NCBI GenBank assembly: GCA_023955635.1
Contig: JAMXHR010000001.1
Coordinates: 310,001-374,000, forward strand
Length of the DNA: 64,000 bases
Reading direction: 5' to 3'
DNA from: Methanosarcina sp. ERenArc_MAG2
GTDB lineage: Archaea; Halobacteriota; Methanosarcinia; Methanosarcinales; Methanosarcinaceae
Part shown: piece after piece, positions 55,580-64,000 of the stretch
Position numbering within the stretch: position 1 is the stretch's first letter
Layout: the number at the start of each line of letters is the position of its first letter
Translations under genes and position numbers: made by a program
The notes under the pieces: generated by a model
The model's input: the letters and a program-made list of their open reading frames with translations, nothing else
What the model was told of the DNA's origin: nothing
The model's database searches: none

Positions 55580-56797
55580 TCAATGAATTGTGTCGTAGGC
55601 ACATTCTCCGTGCATAGAAATATCCAGACCTACAAGCTGTTCTTCATCTGAAACTTTGACCGGGGTTATTACATTTATTAACATCAGCATAATGTAGGTA
55701 AATACAAATGCATAGATTGAAGTACCCGCAACAACCGCAACTTCTTTTATAAAGAACGCCGTACCGCCGTAAATCAAACCGTCAACTCCTGCCGGATTTA
55801 TGGCAGTTGAAGCAAAGACTCCAAGAAGAATTGTCCCGGTAACTCCTCCGATTCCATGTACACCCCATACATCAAGGGCGTCATCCCATTCCATGCTGTT
55901 TTTAATATGTACCGCAAAATAGCAGACAACGGATCCGAGGATGCCCATTAATGCAGCCACAGGCAAAGAAACAAGGCCTGCTGCAGGGGTGATAGTCGCA
56001 AGGCCGGCAACTGCTCCTGTCATAAGTCCAACAAATTTTGGTTTTCGTTCCCTGGACCATTCTATTATCATCCAGGTGATTGCTGCAAAAGAAGCTGCAA
56101 TGTCGCTGTTCAGGAATGCAAGTGCGGTAATCCCGTCTACATTGAGTTCGCTTCCGGCGTTAAAGCCGTACCATCCAAACCAGAGAAGAGCAGTGCCGAT
56201 GGCCATTAAGGGGATACTGTTTGGTTTTGAGCTTTTGTTATACTTTCTTGAACCTACAAAAAAGACCGAAGCAAGGGCTGCAAATCCGGCTGTCGCATGA
56301 ACCACGATCCCGCCTGCAAAGTCAATGATTCCCATTTCTGCAAGCAGCCCTCCTCCCCACACCATATGGACAAAAGGATAGTAAACAAAAAGCTGCCATA
56401 CTACCAGGAAAATGATATAAGCCTTAAAAGTAATCCGGTTTGCAAATGCTCCCGTAATCAGGGCTGGAGTAATGATTGCAAACATCATCTGGTAAGCCAC
56501 GAATACAAGTTCCGGGAACCCCGAATTTTTGAACATGACAGTTGGGGTAATTCCATGCAAAAACATTTTGTCCAGGTTTCCTATGATTGCGCCTTCCCCT
56601 CCACTGAAACAAAGAGAATAACCAACAAAAAACCATAAAACAGTTGTCAATCCCATAGAAACGAAACTTTGCATCATAATTCCTAAAATGTTTCGCCTGC
56701 AGGAAAGTCCTCCGTAAAAGAACGCCAGACCAGGGGTCATAAGCATCACAAGACTTGTCGCAAGCAGCATAAAGCCTGTTGAACCAGTATTTAACAT
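55580..56797 (-). CDS. amt: Ammonium transporter Amt (second copy)
   Basis: 405 residues, eleven helices. GLAFFYGGLSCRRNILGIMM, VWGGGLLAEMGIIDFAGGIV (with H-A-T after it) and WYGFNAGSELNVDGITALAF are Amt signatures; the pore histidines occur in VVHATAG and VWGVHGIGG. It passes ammonium into the cell. It is downstream of the other amt gene (296-base gap) on the same strand, but no glnK lies directly before it, so control may be separate. Confidence 0.95.
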   Translation of the reverse strand: MLNTGSTGFMLLATSLVMLMTPGLAFFYGGLSCRRNILGIMMQSFVSMGLTTVLWFFVGYSLCFSGGEGAIIGNLDKMFLHGITPTVMFKNSGFPELVFVAYQMMFAIITPALITGAFANRITFKAYIIFLVVWQLFVYYPFVHMVWGGGLLAEMGIIDFAGGIVVHATAGFAALASVFFVGSRKYNKSSKPNSIPLMAIGTALLWFGWYGFNAGSELNVDGITALAFLNSDIAASFAAITWMIIEWSRERKPKFVGLMTGAVAGLATITPAAGLVSLPVAALMGILGSVVCYFAVHIKNSMEWDDALDVWGVHGIGGVTGTILLGVFASTAINPAGVDGLIYGGTAFFIKEVAVVAGTSIYAFVFTYIMLMLINVITPVKVSDEEQLVGLDISMHGECAYDTIH

Positions 56798-57092
56798 CTT
56801 TTCATCCCATTTACTTTTATATGATAACTAGGAAATCTCAAATCTCCTACCTTTTTCCTATTTTATCATACTTAATCATTTCCAAAATCCCCTTCAAATC
56901 TAATCTCAAAATAGTTTATCAAGTAGGAATGGTTCAGAAATCGGGATTAATCAATACAGAAAAACAGAATGTAAAAAATACGGAAAAATCCTGGGACGAT
57001 TGACAATAAAAAATGTATTAGTTTCAGGGAGTTTATTTTTTTATCCATGAAACTGAAATAAAAAAGAAAGGTACAGGTGAATTTACCTGTAT

Positions 57093-58286
57093 TCAAATGT
57101 TATATGCTGCTTCACCATGCTGTGTCTTGTCAAGCCCGATGTTTTCGTCACTTTCACTAACTTTGAGTCCTATCGTCTTCTGGATCAAAAATCCGATAAG
57201 CAGAGTACCGGCAATTGAATATATAATCGTTAGGACTACGCCTTCAAATTGAGTCATCAACTGTCCGGAGTTTCCAAGAAGAAGACCCGTAGCTCCCACG
57301 CTTGCAAATACGCCTGTTAAAAGCGCACCTGTTATTCCGCCTACTCCGTGAACTCCAAATGCATCCAGGGAATCATCATATCCAAGCTTTGCTTTGATTT
57401 CCACAGCTTCGTAACATATGAAGCTAGCAATTACACCTATAAGAATTGCTGCCATAGGTGTGACAAAACCGGCAGCCGGTGTGATTGCAACCAGTCCTGC
57501 CAGAACTCCGGTTGAAAATCCCAGAGCAGTCGGGTGTCCTAAACGGTGCCATTCCAGTGCCATCCAGGCAAGCCCTGCGGCTGCGGGTGCTATAAGCGTT
57601 GTGATAAATGCAACTGCTGCGATCTCATTTGCAGCAAGAGCAGAGCCAGCATTAAACCCGAACCATCCAAACCAGAGGAGCCCTGCACCAACAAGGGTGA
57701 GAGTAACGTTATGCGGCTTTAGAGAGTCGACTCCATATCCCCTTCTCTTTCCAAGGAAAGCCAAAATTGCAAGCGAGGACATACCTGCCGTTATATGAAC
57801 TACCGTGCCGCCTGCAAAGTCAAGAGCTTCCCCTGTGAGAAATCCTCCGCCCCAGACCCAGTGACATACCGGTGCGTAGACAATAAGTCCCCAGAGTGCG
57901 ATGAATGCAATGTAAGACTTAAACTTAATACGTCCTACTATAGCCCCTGAGATCAGAGCAGGCGTAATTATTGCAAACATTCCCTGAAATGCGATAAATG
58001 CATAAGTGGGAATTGTACCCGTTACCGAATTTGGATCAATGCCTCGAAGGAATGCATTTCCAAGGCCACCCACAAACCAGTTGCCTTCTCCGAAAGCAAG
58101 TGAGTAACCTATAACTACCCATTCGATAGCCATGACACCCATTGCAACGTATGAATGCATCATACTGCTCAGGACGTTTTTACGTTGGACAAGTCCTCCA
58201 TAGAACAGTGCAAGCCCTGGGAGCATTAATAATACAAGTGCGGATGAAATCAATACCCATACTGTGTCTGCTGCGTTAATAGCCAT
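57093..58286 (-). CDS. amt: Ammonium transporter Amt (glnK-linked copy)
   Basis: 397 residues from ATG 58286, preceded by GAGGGGAT. The open frame begins 7 codons earlier but this start has the better ribosome-binding site. GLALFYGGLVQRKNVLSSMM, VWGGGFLTGEALDFAGGTVV and WFGFNAGSALAANEIAAVAF are typical, with pore histidines in VVHITAG and AFGVHGVGG. Coupled to glnK, whose stop lies 10 bases upstream; GlnK closes the pore when nitrogen is sufficient. Confidence 0.96.
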   Translation of the reverse strand: MAINAADTVWVLISSALVLLMLPGLALFYGGLVQRKNVLSSMMHSYVAMGVMAIEWVVIGYSLAFGEGNWFVGGLGNAFLRGIDPNSVTGTIPTYAFIAFQGMFAIITPALISGAIVGRIKFKSYIAFIALWGLIVYAPVCHWVWGGGFLTGEALDFAGGTVVHITAGMSSLAILAFLGKRRGYGVDSLKPHNVTLTLVGAGLLWFGWFGFNAGSALAANEIAAVAFITTLIAPAAAGLAWMALEWHRLGHPTALGFSTGVLAGLVAITPAAGFVTPMAAILIGVIASFICYEAVEIKAKLGYDDSLDAFGVHGVGGITGALLTGVFASVGATGLLLGNSGQLMTQFEGVVLTIIYSIAGTLLIGFLIQKTIGLKVSESDENIGLDKTQHGEAAYNI

Positions 58287-58296
58287 ATTTATCCCC

Positions 58297-58641
58297 TCAG
58301 ATAGCATCAGGTCCGGTTTCGTTCGTACGGATCCTTATTGCGTCCTCAAGTGGCAGTACAAATATCTTGCCGCTTCCGATATAACCGTCATTGCCTTTTG
58401 CTCCGGTCTTTATCGCTTCAATAATTGGTTGCAGGAAAACATCTTCAACTGCGATTTCAATCTTGATTTTCTCAAGCAGGTTTGCTTCATGTTCCATCGC
58501 TTTATATATTTCCAGATGTCCTTTTTGAGCACCATAACCAGCAACAGATGTTACTGTTAATCTATTTACTTCAATTTTCTGAAGCTCTCGTTTGACCGCA
58601 TCAAGCCTTTCCGGCCTTATCATTGCAATTAAATATTTCAT
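58297..58641 (-). CDS. glnK: Nitrogen regulatory protein P-II (GlnK)
   Basis: 114 residues. MKYLIAMIRPERLDAVKREL is the conserved start. The T-loop is GYGAQKGHLEIYKAMEHEAN with Tyr in E-I-Y-K. The B-loop and end read YIGSGKIFVLPLEDAIRIRT. It senses ATP/ADP and 2-oxoglutarate and blocks Amt. ATG 58641 has GGTGG upstream. The glnK-amt pair is a standard nitrogen-control operon; in methanogens it is normally repressed by NrpR, but I could not confirm an operator. Confidence 0.96.
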   Translation of the reverse strand: MKYLIAMIRPERLDAVKRELQKIEVNRLTVTSVAGYGAQKGHLEIYKAMEHEANLLEKIKIEIAVEDVFLQPIIEAIKTGAKGNDGYIGSGKIFVLPLEDAIRIRTNETGPDAI

Positions 58642-58678
58642 CGTACCACCAACAGGTACCCTGTATCCGCCGTAATAC

Positions 58679-58691
58679 TATTTAAATATAT
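58679..58691 (-). promoter_or_regulatory. Putative TATA box of glnK-amt
   Basis: ATATATTTAAATA on the minus strand lies about 40 bases before the glnK ATG, a suitable distance for an archaeal promoter with a short leader. A second one, ATATATTTAAAGGG, lies about 25 bases further upstream. Confidence 0.5.
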
Positions 58692-58969
58692 CTAATATCC
58701 CTTTAAATATATTTACTTATCCTTTAACCATTTATCCAGTTCAACGCAAAAATTTCCCTAATAAGTAAAAATTCTCGATTTTTTTAGCTAAATATGAACA
58801 TGTTGATGCAGCTTTGCCGTTTTTCCATTTATAATGAAAATGAATCTGATGAAAAGAAATTGTGTCTATCTTGTTTTCTTCTGTATTTTCTTCTGTATTT
58901 TCTTCTGTATTTTCTTCTTCCAATTTCCTGATAAGAGAGCTTTTATTCTCTGAATTCAAATTCAGAAGT

Positions 58970-59851
58970 ATGTTCGAAGAAATCGGAAGTATAAGAAACG
59001 AGGCAGATGAGACTTCTCTGCAAATCCTTGCTCTTTTCAGGGACAGCATAAGTGAGATTCGCCTGAATGAGCCTGAATCCGTATCAGACTATTTCAAACC
59101 GGAGTACTCTCATTACATTGTAGTACATTCTCCCCTGGATATTCGGTTCCCTGAAAATAGAGAAGAATGGAACCTGCGTTTTTGCAGGGATGTAGGAGTT
59201 TCTATTGTAGAACTGGTTATAGCCGAAACCGGCAGAGTTTACGTAAAAGGCCTGATCGCGATTAACGGATCAAAAGTCTATGCTATTCTTCCTTTTGCAA
59301 CAATGGATGCGGAAAAAGCGAAGAAGGCAACGTTTCCTGAAGACCGCATGGCTCATGTGAGGGCAAAAGTGCTTCCTGCCGTGCTTCCTAACATAAAAGG
59401 AGAAACGATCCTCGATATTGGCAGTGGTTTTGGAAGCCTCACTATGGAGATTGCAAAGAACAACCCGGACTCGAAGGTTTACGGGATTGACCTTCATGAT
59501 TCTCTTATAGGCCAGGCGCAGATGAATGCAGAAGTTCTCGGGGTGTCTAATGTGGAGTTCAGGACCGGAAGTGCCTATGCCCTGCCTTTTGAAGCCGATT
59601 CTGCAGATGTAGCTACCTGCTTTTTCATGCTTCACCACCTGGAAGACATTAAATTTGCCCTGTTTGAGATTAAGAAAGTTCTTAAAAACGGCGGCCTGTT
59701 GATAGCAGTTGAACCGCTTGCACATCAGCACCACCACGGACCTCAACTCTCGGAAGCCGGCTGGAGAGGACTTTTCGAAGATGTGGGTTTTAATGTGGAA
59801 ACGGAAAATCTGGAAGGGGCAGTTATCCTGAAAGCTGTAAAAAGAGAATAA
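58970..59851 (+). CDS. SAM-dependent methyltransferase with N-terminal extension
   Basis: 293 residues from ATG 58970 (MFEEIGSIRNEADETSLQIL). The N-terminal half has RFCRDVGVSIVELVIAETGR and VYVKGLIAINGSKVYAILPF, a domain often seen before archaeal methyltransferases. The catalytic half has TILDIGSGFGSLTMEIAKNN (motif I), VYGIDLHDSLIGQAQMNAEV and CFFMLHHLEDIKFALFEIKK. A His-rich segment AHQHHHGP may bind metal. The 15-bp tandem repeat TTCTTCTGTATTTTC at 58874-58918 lies before the start and makes an upstream start at 58862 unlikely. Confidence 0.85.
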   Translation: MFEEIGSIRNEADETSLQILALFRDSISEIRLNEPESVSDYFKPEYSHYIVVHSPLDIRFPENREEWNLRFCRDVGVSIVELVIAETGRVYVKGLIAINGSKVYAILPFATMDAEKAKKATFPEDRMAHVRAKVLPAVLPNIKGETILDIGSGFGSLTMEIAKNNPDSKVYGIDLHDSLIGQAQMNAEVLGVSNVEFRTGSAYALPFEADSADVATCFFMLHHLEDIKFALFEIKKVLKNGGLLIAVEPLAHQHHHGPQLSEAGWRGLFEDVGFNVETENLEGAVILKAVKRE

Positions 59852-60303
59852 AATCCTGTAAAAGAAGAAATCAGGACAAATTATTTTAAAATGGATTGGA
59901 AGACTGTCCAGCACATGAATCTGGCTCTTGTTATCTTTCAATCCATTCTCACACTTCCTAATTTCCTGTCACGTCTCCGGCCTGCTCGATATACCAGCTC
60001 TACAGGTATCCAAGATTAAATGCTGACATTTCCTGTTCTGTTCTCGGCTTTGACTTTAAAAATAATTATGAATAAAAATAATCGGATAAAACCCAATTTT
60101 TTAAAAAGTTTATTTTTTACTCATTTGTTCTGGAAACTACAGGAATAAACGGGTTTCTTTCGATTACATAGCGATCAAATGCAAAAAACCTGAAGAAAAA
60201 CATACCCTATTATTCAGGCATTTCAGAATTTAAGCTATATCGGAGAATTGAGACCGAGGTGGGAAGAGATACGAAAATTACAGAAATATCCTGCTTTTTC
60301 AGT
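59852..60303. other. Intergenic region
   Basis: About 450 bases between convergent genes. No gene or RNA seen. Confidence 0.3.
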
Positions 60304-61017
60304 CTAATTATAAAAGTTTTTAGGAAGAAACTTCAGCTGCTTCTGCTTCACCCAAAAATCTACCCATTCCCGAAGGTTTTCAGGAAGGCGTTGAAATTGC
60401 CAATCTCGTTCTTTAGCTATGGCACCTTTGACATCTGTGGGATTGGTGGCAGCAACAGCTTTAAAAGCGTAAAGAGCGGGACCAAGAGCATGAGTGGGAA
60501 CATGCGCAGTCGCCACCGCTTGCCCAGCGGCACGTGCCGCAAAGCGAGCAGCATTATCCTCTTCTTTTACTTCACGAGCAGCTGCATGAGCTGCAAGTGA
60601 AGTTCCTCGTATTACAGGCATGCTGAATTTTCCTGTATTTATCCATTCCCGGAGTGTCAGGATAGCTTCCCGGGGACGCGGGTCTTCCGGGTATTTTTCT
60701 TCGAAGAAAGGTAATACATGTTCAGCACAATCTGCCGCCCAAAGAGCCAGGGCTTTATGATCGTTTCTATTAAAGAAAATCCAAAATTCCTGATGTGTGC
60801 TCATATATCTCTTTTTGAGCTCTTCCGATATCTCCCCATCCAAAGGAGGACAGGAGCAATTCCTGGCGTGTTCAATGTGCCATTTGACTCTCTGATCCAA
60901 GGTCGGATTTTGAGGTATTTTATTTCTCAAATGCCATTCAGCATTTTGAGAACTCTCAAATTCTAAATGTGGAACTTGTTGTCCTGTTTCGTGGGAATGT
61001 GACGCAATCTCTGACAT
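60304..61017 (-). CDS. Imm5-like putative immunity protein
   Basis: 237 residues. The pattern HKALALWAADCAEHVLPFFE, YPEDPRPREAILTLREWINT and SLAAHAAAREVKEEDNAARF AARAAGQAVATAHVPTHALG matches the Imm-5 family, helical proteins assigned as immunity factors against polymorphic toxins. No toxin gene is next to it; an orphan. It may have been recruited for another role. The end has RDWQFQRLPENLREWVDFWV. Confidence 0.75.
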   Translation of the reverse strand: MSEIASHSHETGQQVPHLEFESSQNAEWHLRNKIPQNPTLDQRVKWHIEHARNCSCPPLDGEISEELKKRYMSTHQEFWIFFNRNDHKALALWAADCAEHVLPFFEEKYPEDPRPREAILTLREWINTGKFSMPVIRGTSLAAHAAAREVKEEDNAARFAARAAGQAVATAHVPTHALGPALYAFKAVAATNPTDVKGAIAKERDWQFQRLPENLREWVDFWVKQKQLKFLPKNFYN

Positions 61018-61161
61018 CTCTGTATTATCTTGGCTATGTCACATTTTAATGTATTTATATCATCGTTTGTCAAATTCGAAATCAAAACAGCTATGCTAAA
61101 TATTGCTCTGGAAGCTGAGTTAAAACCATTTTTTTCTGTTAGAGTGAAAATGGTTTTCTCT

Positions 61162-61802
61162 TTACTCGTTAAAAAGTTCTGATAAATTCTTTGCTATTTT
61201 TACATAAGGATATTGTAAAAACTCGATTTCTTTTGTTGTTCCTGTTGTCACTGCCGCAAAATCAACATTTGCTGCTAAGGCCGTTTTAGCATCTATCAGA
61301 CTATCTCCAATATACAGCACATTATTCAGTTGTTCATTAAGGCTGTCAATTGCAAGTAATAATCCTTCTGGAGACGGTTTGGGGACTTTAACATCCTCGC
61401 CCCCAACAATAATATCTATTAAGTCCATGACCCTATGCATGTTTAAGGTCTCGACTATTCTAAAATGATATTTTGTGGTTACGATGCCTGTATTGAGCCC
61501 ACTTTGTTTTAATCGCTGTAATGTGTTTAATGTGTCTGCATACAGCACAGTATCTTTAGACATTACTTCGTTGGCCTTTTCCCTGAACAAACTTAGAAAA
61601 CGATTTATCAAAACTTCGTTTTTATTCTTTGTCAGTTGGATAAATGCTTTATCGAGTGGTAATCCGACGGTTTTTTTATACTTTCCCGGTCACACTCTTG
61701 AATATCCATCTTGCTGAAAGCGTAGTTGAAACTTGATACAATACCATTCGTTGCATCGGCCAATGTATAGTCAAAATCAAAAATGATAGTACTATATTTC
61801 AT
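61162..61802 (-). CDS. HAD-superfamily phosphatase (frameshifted)
   Basis: ATG 61802 gives MKYSTIIFDFDYTLADATNG, the nucleophile motif DxDxT, then breaks at the T-run 61671-61677. One more base links ESIKKTVGLPLDKAFIQLTK to NEVLINRFLSLFREKANEVM. Later motifs are GIVTTKYHF (motif II), VPKPSPEG (motif III) and YIGDSLIDAKTALAANVDFA (motif IV). Total about 213 residues; related to phosphoglycolate phosphatases. Substrate not determined. Confidence 0.88.
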
Positions 61803-62150
61803 CTATCCCGCCTTGAGTCCTGCCGTACTAACGTAGAATCCTACTATATTTAGCATAGAGTCCTGCTGTACTGACATAATATCTTTTCGTCCAAAAAGAA
61901 GAGTTTAATCATGGTAATGGAGTCCTTCTATTTCAGAAAATTTCTACAAAACCGATATTATCAAGCCTAAAATGCATTATTTTATTCATAAAACAACTTC
62001 ATTTTAGTTGCATAGGCCTGCAACGACTTGATAAGGTGATTTTCATAAAACCGATTGTATTTTAGCTAATTCTGTGTCAATTCCAATGGTAAATTACTGG
62101 GAATATTTGACCATATAAATAGGTTTTATGACAAAACCCATGCATCAACT
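61803..62150. other. Intergenic region left of the IS5-type element
   Basis: Contains AGTCCTGCCGTACTAACGTA and AGTCCTGCTGTACTGAC (61813 and 61860), an imperfect direct repeat. No gene. Confidence 0.3.
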
Positions 62151-62892
62151 AAGAGCCTATCCGAAAAGTAGAATAACTAGATTTTAGGGTAATATTGATT
62201 AGTGGTAAGACGAACAAAAGTACAAGACTACGAGATTTCTGACGGATTTTGGAATCAAATAAAAGCATTATTCCCTCTCCCTAAACCGAAATCAGGAATG
62301 GAAAAGCTCAGGATTCTTTGAGAATATGTGGATAGCTGGTCTACTGGAGTATGATCATAAAAAAGGATTAGAGTGGGAATGGCAAGCAATTGACGGTTCT
62401 ATGACAAAAGCACCATTCGGTGGACCTGGTACCGGAGCGAATCCAACTGATCGTGGCAAAAAAGGTACAAAAAGAGTATTTTAACAGAGGGGAAAGTATG
62501 CCACTTTCGGTAACTGTTGATGGAGCAAATCGTCACGATAAAAAGCTTATAAAAGAAACTTTAGATGCCATTCTTTTTGAAAGACCTTCTCCGGATGAGG
62601 GAATTCAGAATATCTGTATGGATAAAGGATATGATTTTCCTGACATCAGACAACTGGTTAAAGAATATGGTTATACCGCTCATATCAAAAGCCGCGGAGA
62701 GGAAAATATAAGAATACAGATACCAGGTTTTAGGGCAAGAAGATGGGTTGTAGAAAGGACACATTCCTGGATAAACAGATTCAAACGGCTGCTTATAAGA
62801 TGGGAAAAAAGGTTGAGAATTACCTTTCTATGCTTCAGTTAGCATGTGCATGGATGACATTTAGAGCAGCGGGACTTTTCGGATAGGCTCTT
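62151..62892 (+). mobile_element. IS5-family insertion sequence, internally deleted
   Basis: Perfect 19-bp inverted ends: AAGAGCCTATCCGAAAAGT (62151-62169) and its mirror (62874-62892). Inside is a transposase gene with missing middle and frameshifts. The remaining size is 742 bp, shorter than usual for this family. It abuts the Cache-domain remnant. Confidence 0.85.
62203..62885 (+). pseudogene. IS5-family transposase remnant
   Basis: GTG-led VVRRTKVQDYEISDGFWNQI is followed by FPLPKPKSGMEKLRI and a stop. Another frame gives FENMWIAGLLEYDHKKGLEW, WQAIDGSMTKAPFGGPGTGA (first Asp) and NPTDRGKKGTKR. A third gives SVTVDGANRHDKKLIKETLD (second Asp), ICMDKGYDFPDIRQLVKEYG and RRWVVERTHSWINRFKRLLI (Glu). 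About 30-40 residues between the first and second pieces appear to be lost. The final frame shift leads to MLQLACAWMTFRAAGLFG, ending in the inverted repeat. Not active on its own. Confidence 0.85.
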
Positions 62893-62894
62893 AA

Positions 62895-63290
62895 TCACCA
62901 CCGCGCAGTCCGGCGGAGGTTTCGTCCGGATCTCTATGCAGATCCTGCAGATAACTTCACCGTCAAACAAAAACTCAGCTACGTGATGATAGTAGACCAG
63001 GGCTGGCTCATCGGGGCCGGCATCTACGATTCACAGGAAGATTCGCTGATTGTGAGGGCGGGGACAGATCCCCGGGTAAGAGAGAGCCTGAAATTCTTGT
63101 CGGAGAGGCAATTGCGTATGCTCATAAGAACGGACAGGATGCCGCGATTGCGGAGTTCAAGGACCGGAACGGGACGTTCATCCACGGCAATCTCTATATT
63201 TATGCCTTCGATTATAACAGAACGACCCTGGTGCCCCCCGATCAGCCTTTCTTCTCATCCCGGGAAGGTTTGCAGTATTACCAGGAGTAA
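62895..63290 (+). pseudogene. Cache-domain sensor fragment
   Basis: Frames give RPDLYADPADNFTVKQKLSY, VMIVDQGWLIGAGIYDSQED and, shifted, PEILVGEAIAYAHKNGQDAA IAEFKDRNGTFIHGNLYIYA, FDYNRTTLVPPDQPFFSSRE. This is the end of one Cache domain joined to the start of the next, as in archaeal extracellular sensor proteins, with at least one frame change near 63090. No start, membrane anchor or output domain. GC content is clearly higher than in the surroundings, so it may come from another source. The IS5 element abuts its left end. Confidence 0.65.
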
Positions 63291-64000
63291 AACGATACAT
63301 ATCAGCCCAGTTTCAACCATGAAGCCTTCCACGCAAGTTACTTGAAGACCGAGTTTTCTCCCGAATAGGGCGATGTTTGTCGGAAGAGCTGTCTTTACAT
63401 AACCAATCCCAAGGTGCAGTACCCGGGCAATGAAGAGTATCTCAAGACACTGAAGAATAGTTATTTGTTCCATTACGACTATTGTGCCAGCCGCCGAAAG
63501 AACGGCAATCTGACTCAAAAAGCTTGCTACAAACACAATAACTGTAGCATCCGGTAGTTGAAGGGTGTTCATGAGTGGTTGAAGAACCTCTGCTGAGTAC
63601 TTTGCTAGGCCCAGATTGAGGATGATGGTGAATAAAAATGTCGTTGGAATAAGGACAAAGGCAACCTTTCCAAACTCGCAGGAGCTTTTTTTGAGTATAT
63701 CTTCTGCTCTGGCTAACCACCCGTTTTCCTTTTCCTTCTTCTCTGAGCTGGAAGGTTCTACATTATCTCCATGCTCTGAAGGTTTTTTGATAAGAACTCT
63801 CCTGCCTATTAATATTCCAATAACTGTAATGCCAGAGAAAACCAGAAGTTCTAAAACGAGGAGCGGCAGTCCAATTTTATAACCAAGTACTGAGAGTGCA
63901 ACAGGTGCTTGAAAAAATATTGCACTATGAAGCCCTTTTGGTAACTGAGCGATCAGAACTGTCACAATGACATCCCTCTCTCCAAGAATCCGCTTATGAA
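63255..64000 (-). CDS. Nucleoside-recognition (Gate) domain membrane protein, N-terminus outside window
   Basis: The frame is open to the window edge, including HKRILGERDVIVTVLIAQLP before the first internal GTG, so the gene begins outside. LPKGLHSAIFFQAPVALSVL, GKVAFVLIPTTFLFTIILNL, FLSQIAVLSAAGTIVVMEQI and LGIGYVKTALPTNIALFGRK are typical of nucleoside recognition or spore-maturation-like membrane proteins. A hydrophilic loop rich in Ser/Glu/Lys separates two membrane halves. It is convergent with and slightly overlaps the Cache remnant. Function unknown. Confidence 0.8.
   Translation of the reverse strand, partial: HKRILGERDVIVTVLIAQLPKGLHSAIFFQAPVALSVLGYKIGLPLLVLELLVFSGITVIGILIGRRVLIKKPSEHGDNVEPSSSEKKEKENGWLARAEDILKKSSCEFGKVAFVLIPTTFLFTIILNLGLAKYSAEVLQPLMNTLQLPDATVIVFVASFLSQIAVLSAAGTIVVMEQITILQCLEILFIARVLHLGIGYVKTALPTNIALFGRKLGLQVTCVEGFMVETGLICIVLLLVILQTFPG

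Noticed and set aside
58741..59049. Leftward frame with EENTEEN repeats
   Set aside because: Caused by a 15-bp tandem repeat and antisense to the methyltransferase N-terminus.
59270..59941. 223-residue leftward open frame
   Set aside because: Antisense to the methyltransferase core with clear motif I and post-I.

Overview
The window looks like a chromosome segment of a methanogenic archaeon of the genus Methanosarcina. Supporting evidence: a six-gene Ech hydrogenase operon, a methanogenesis marker 2 type AIR-synthase-like gene, a short NifB, archaeosine (preQ0) genes queC/queE/queD, a DUF98 chorismate-lyase-like gene, YVTN/PKD surface protein, GlnK next to two ammonium transporters, AT-rich intergenic DNA with archaeal TATA boxes, and CRISPR-like repeats of the Methanosarcina type. 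Ech argues against M. acetivorans; the species cannot be fixed from sequence reading alone.

Layout. 0-7 kb: DUF1638 fragment, ABC ATPase, GNAT acetyltransferase, AlkD-like repair protein, HTH regulator and a seven-bladed YVTN/PKD surface protein. 7.3-13.7 kb: an accessory region with scattered, same-orientation CRISPR-like repeats of two families but no cas genes. An ISAzo13-type element splits one repeat. The repeats are interspersed with a Ca2+/H+ antiporter, two secreted transglutaminase-like paralogues, a UbiA prenyltransferase fragment, a possible 38-residue coiled-coil peptide and a palindromic MITE. 13.7-21.8 kb: CPA2 antiporter, DUF2551, isochorismatase-like hydrolase, tRNA-Thr(GGT), DUF98/DUF5611 pair, a 45-46 bp tandem repeat array, methanogenesis marker 2 and a ferredoxin. 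21.9-27.5 kb: IS1 element, nifB, then queD-queE-DUF366-queC. 27.6-35.7 kb: DGC-domain protein, IS630 element, three tiny membrane-protein ORFs facing a stand-alone HsdR-N nuclease, HTH protein, metallophosphoesterase and hydantoinase/oxoprolinase. 36-45.5 kb: DUF3160 lipoprotein, methyltransferases, TSUP protein, DEAD-box helicase, 5'-truncated group II intron and an ArsR pseudogene. 45.6-51.4 kb: AhpD-like protein and echABCDEF. 51.4-64 kb: long repeat-containing ech upstream region, zinc-finger mini-protein, paired YnfA proteins, CorA, amt/amt/glnK, methyltransferase, Imm5-like protein, HAD phosphatase, decayed IS5 element beside a Cache-domain fragment, and a nucleoside-recognition membrane protein running off the end.

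A dominant property of the sequence itself is that at least 15 genes are broken by what looks like one missing base, mostly in a homopolymer run, including echB, echF, corA and methanogenesis marker 2. This looks more like residual sequencing indels than biology. Such genes are described here as single products with the break position given. True decay (several lesion types, missing segments) is kept separate: UbiA fragment, ArsR, IS5 transposase, Cache fragment, group II intron ORF and a regulator fragment.

In functional terms the window holds energy metabolism (Ech couples ferredoxin to H2 and ion translocation), nitrogen assimilation (nifB, glnK-amt), tRNA modification (archaeosine), ion homeostasis (Ca2+/H+, CPA2, CorA, YnfA) and a large amount of mobile or defence-related debris.
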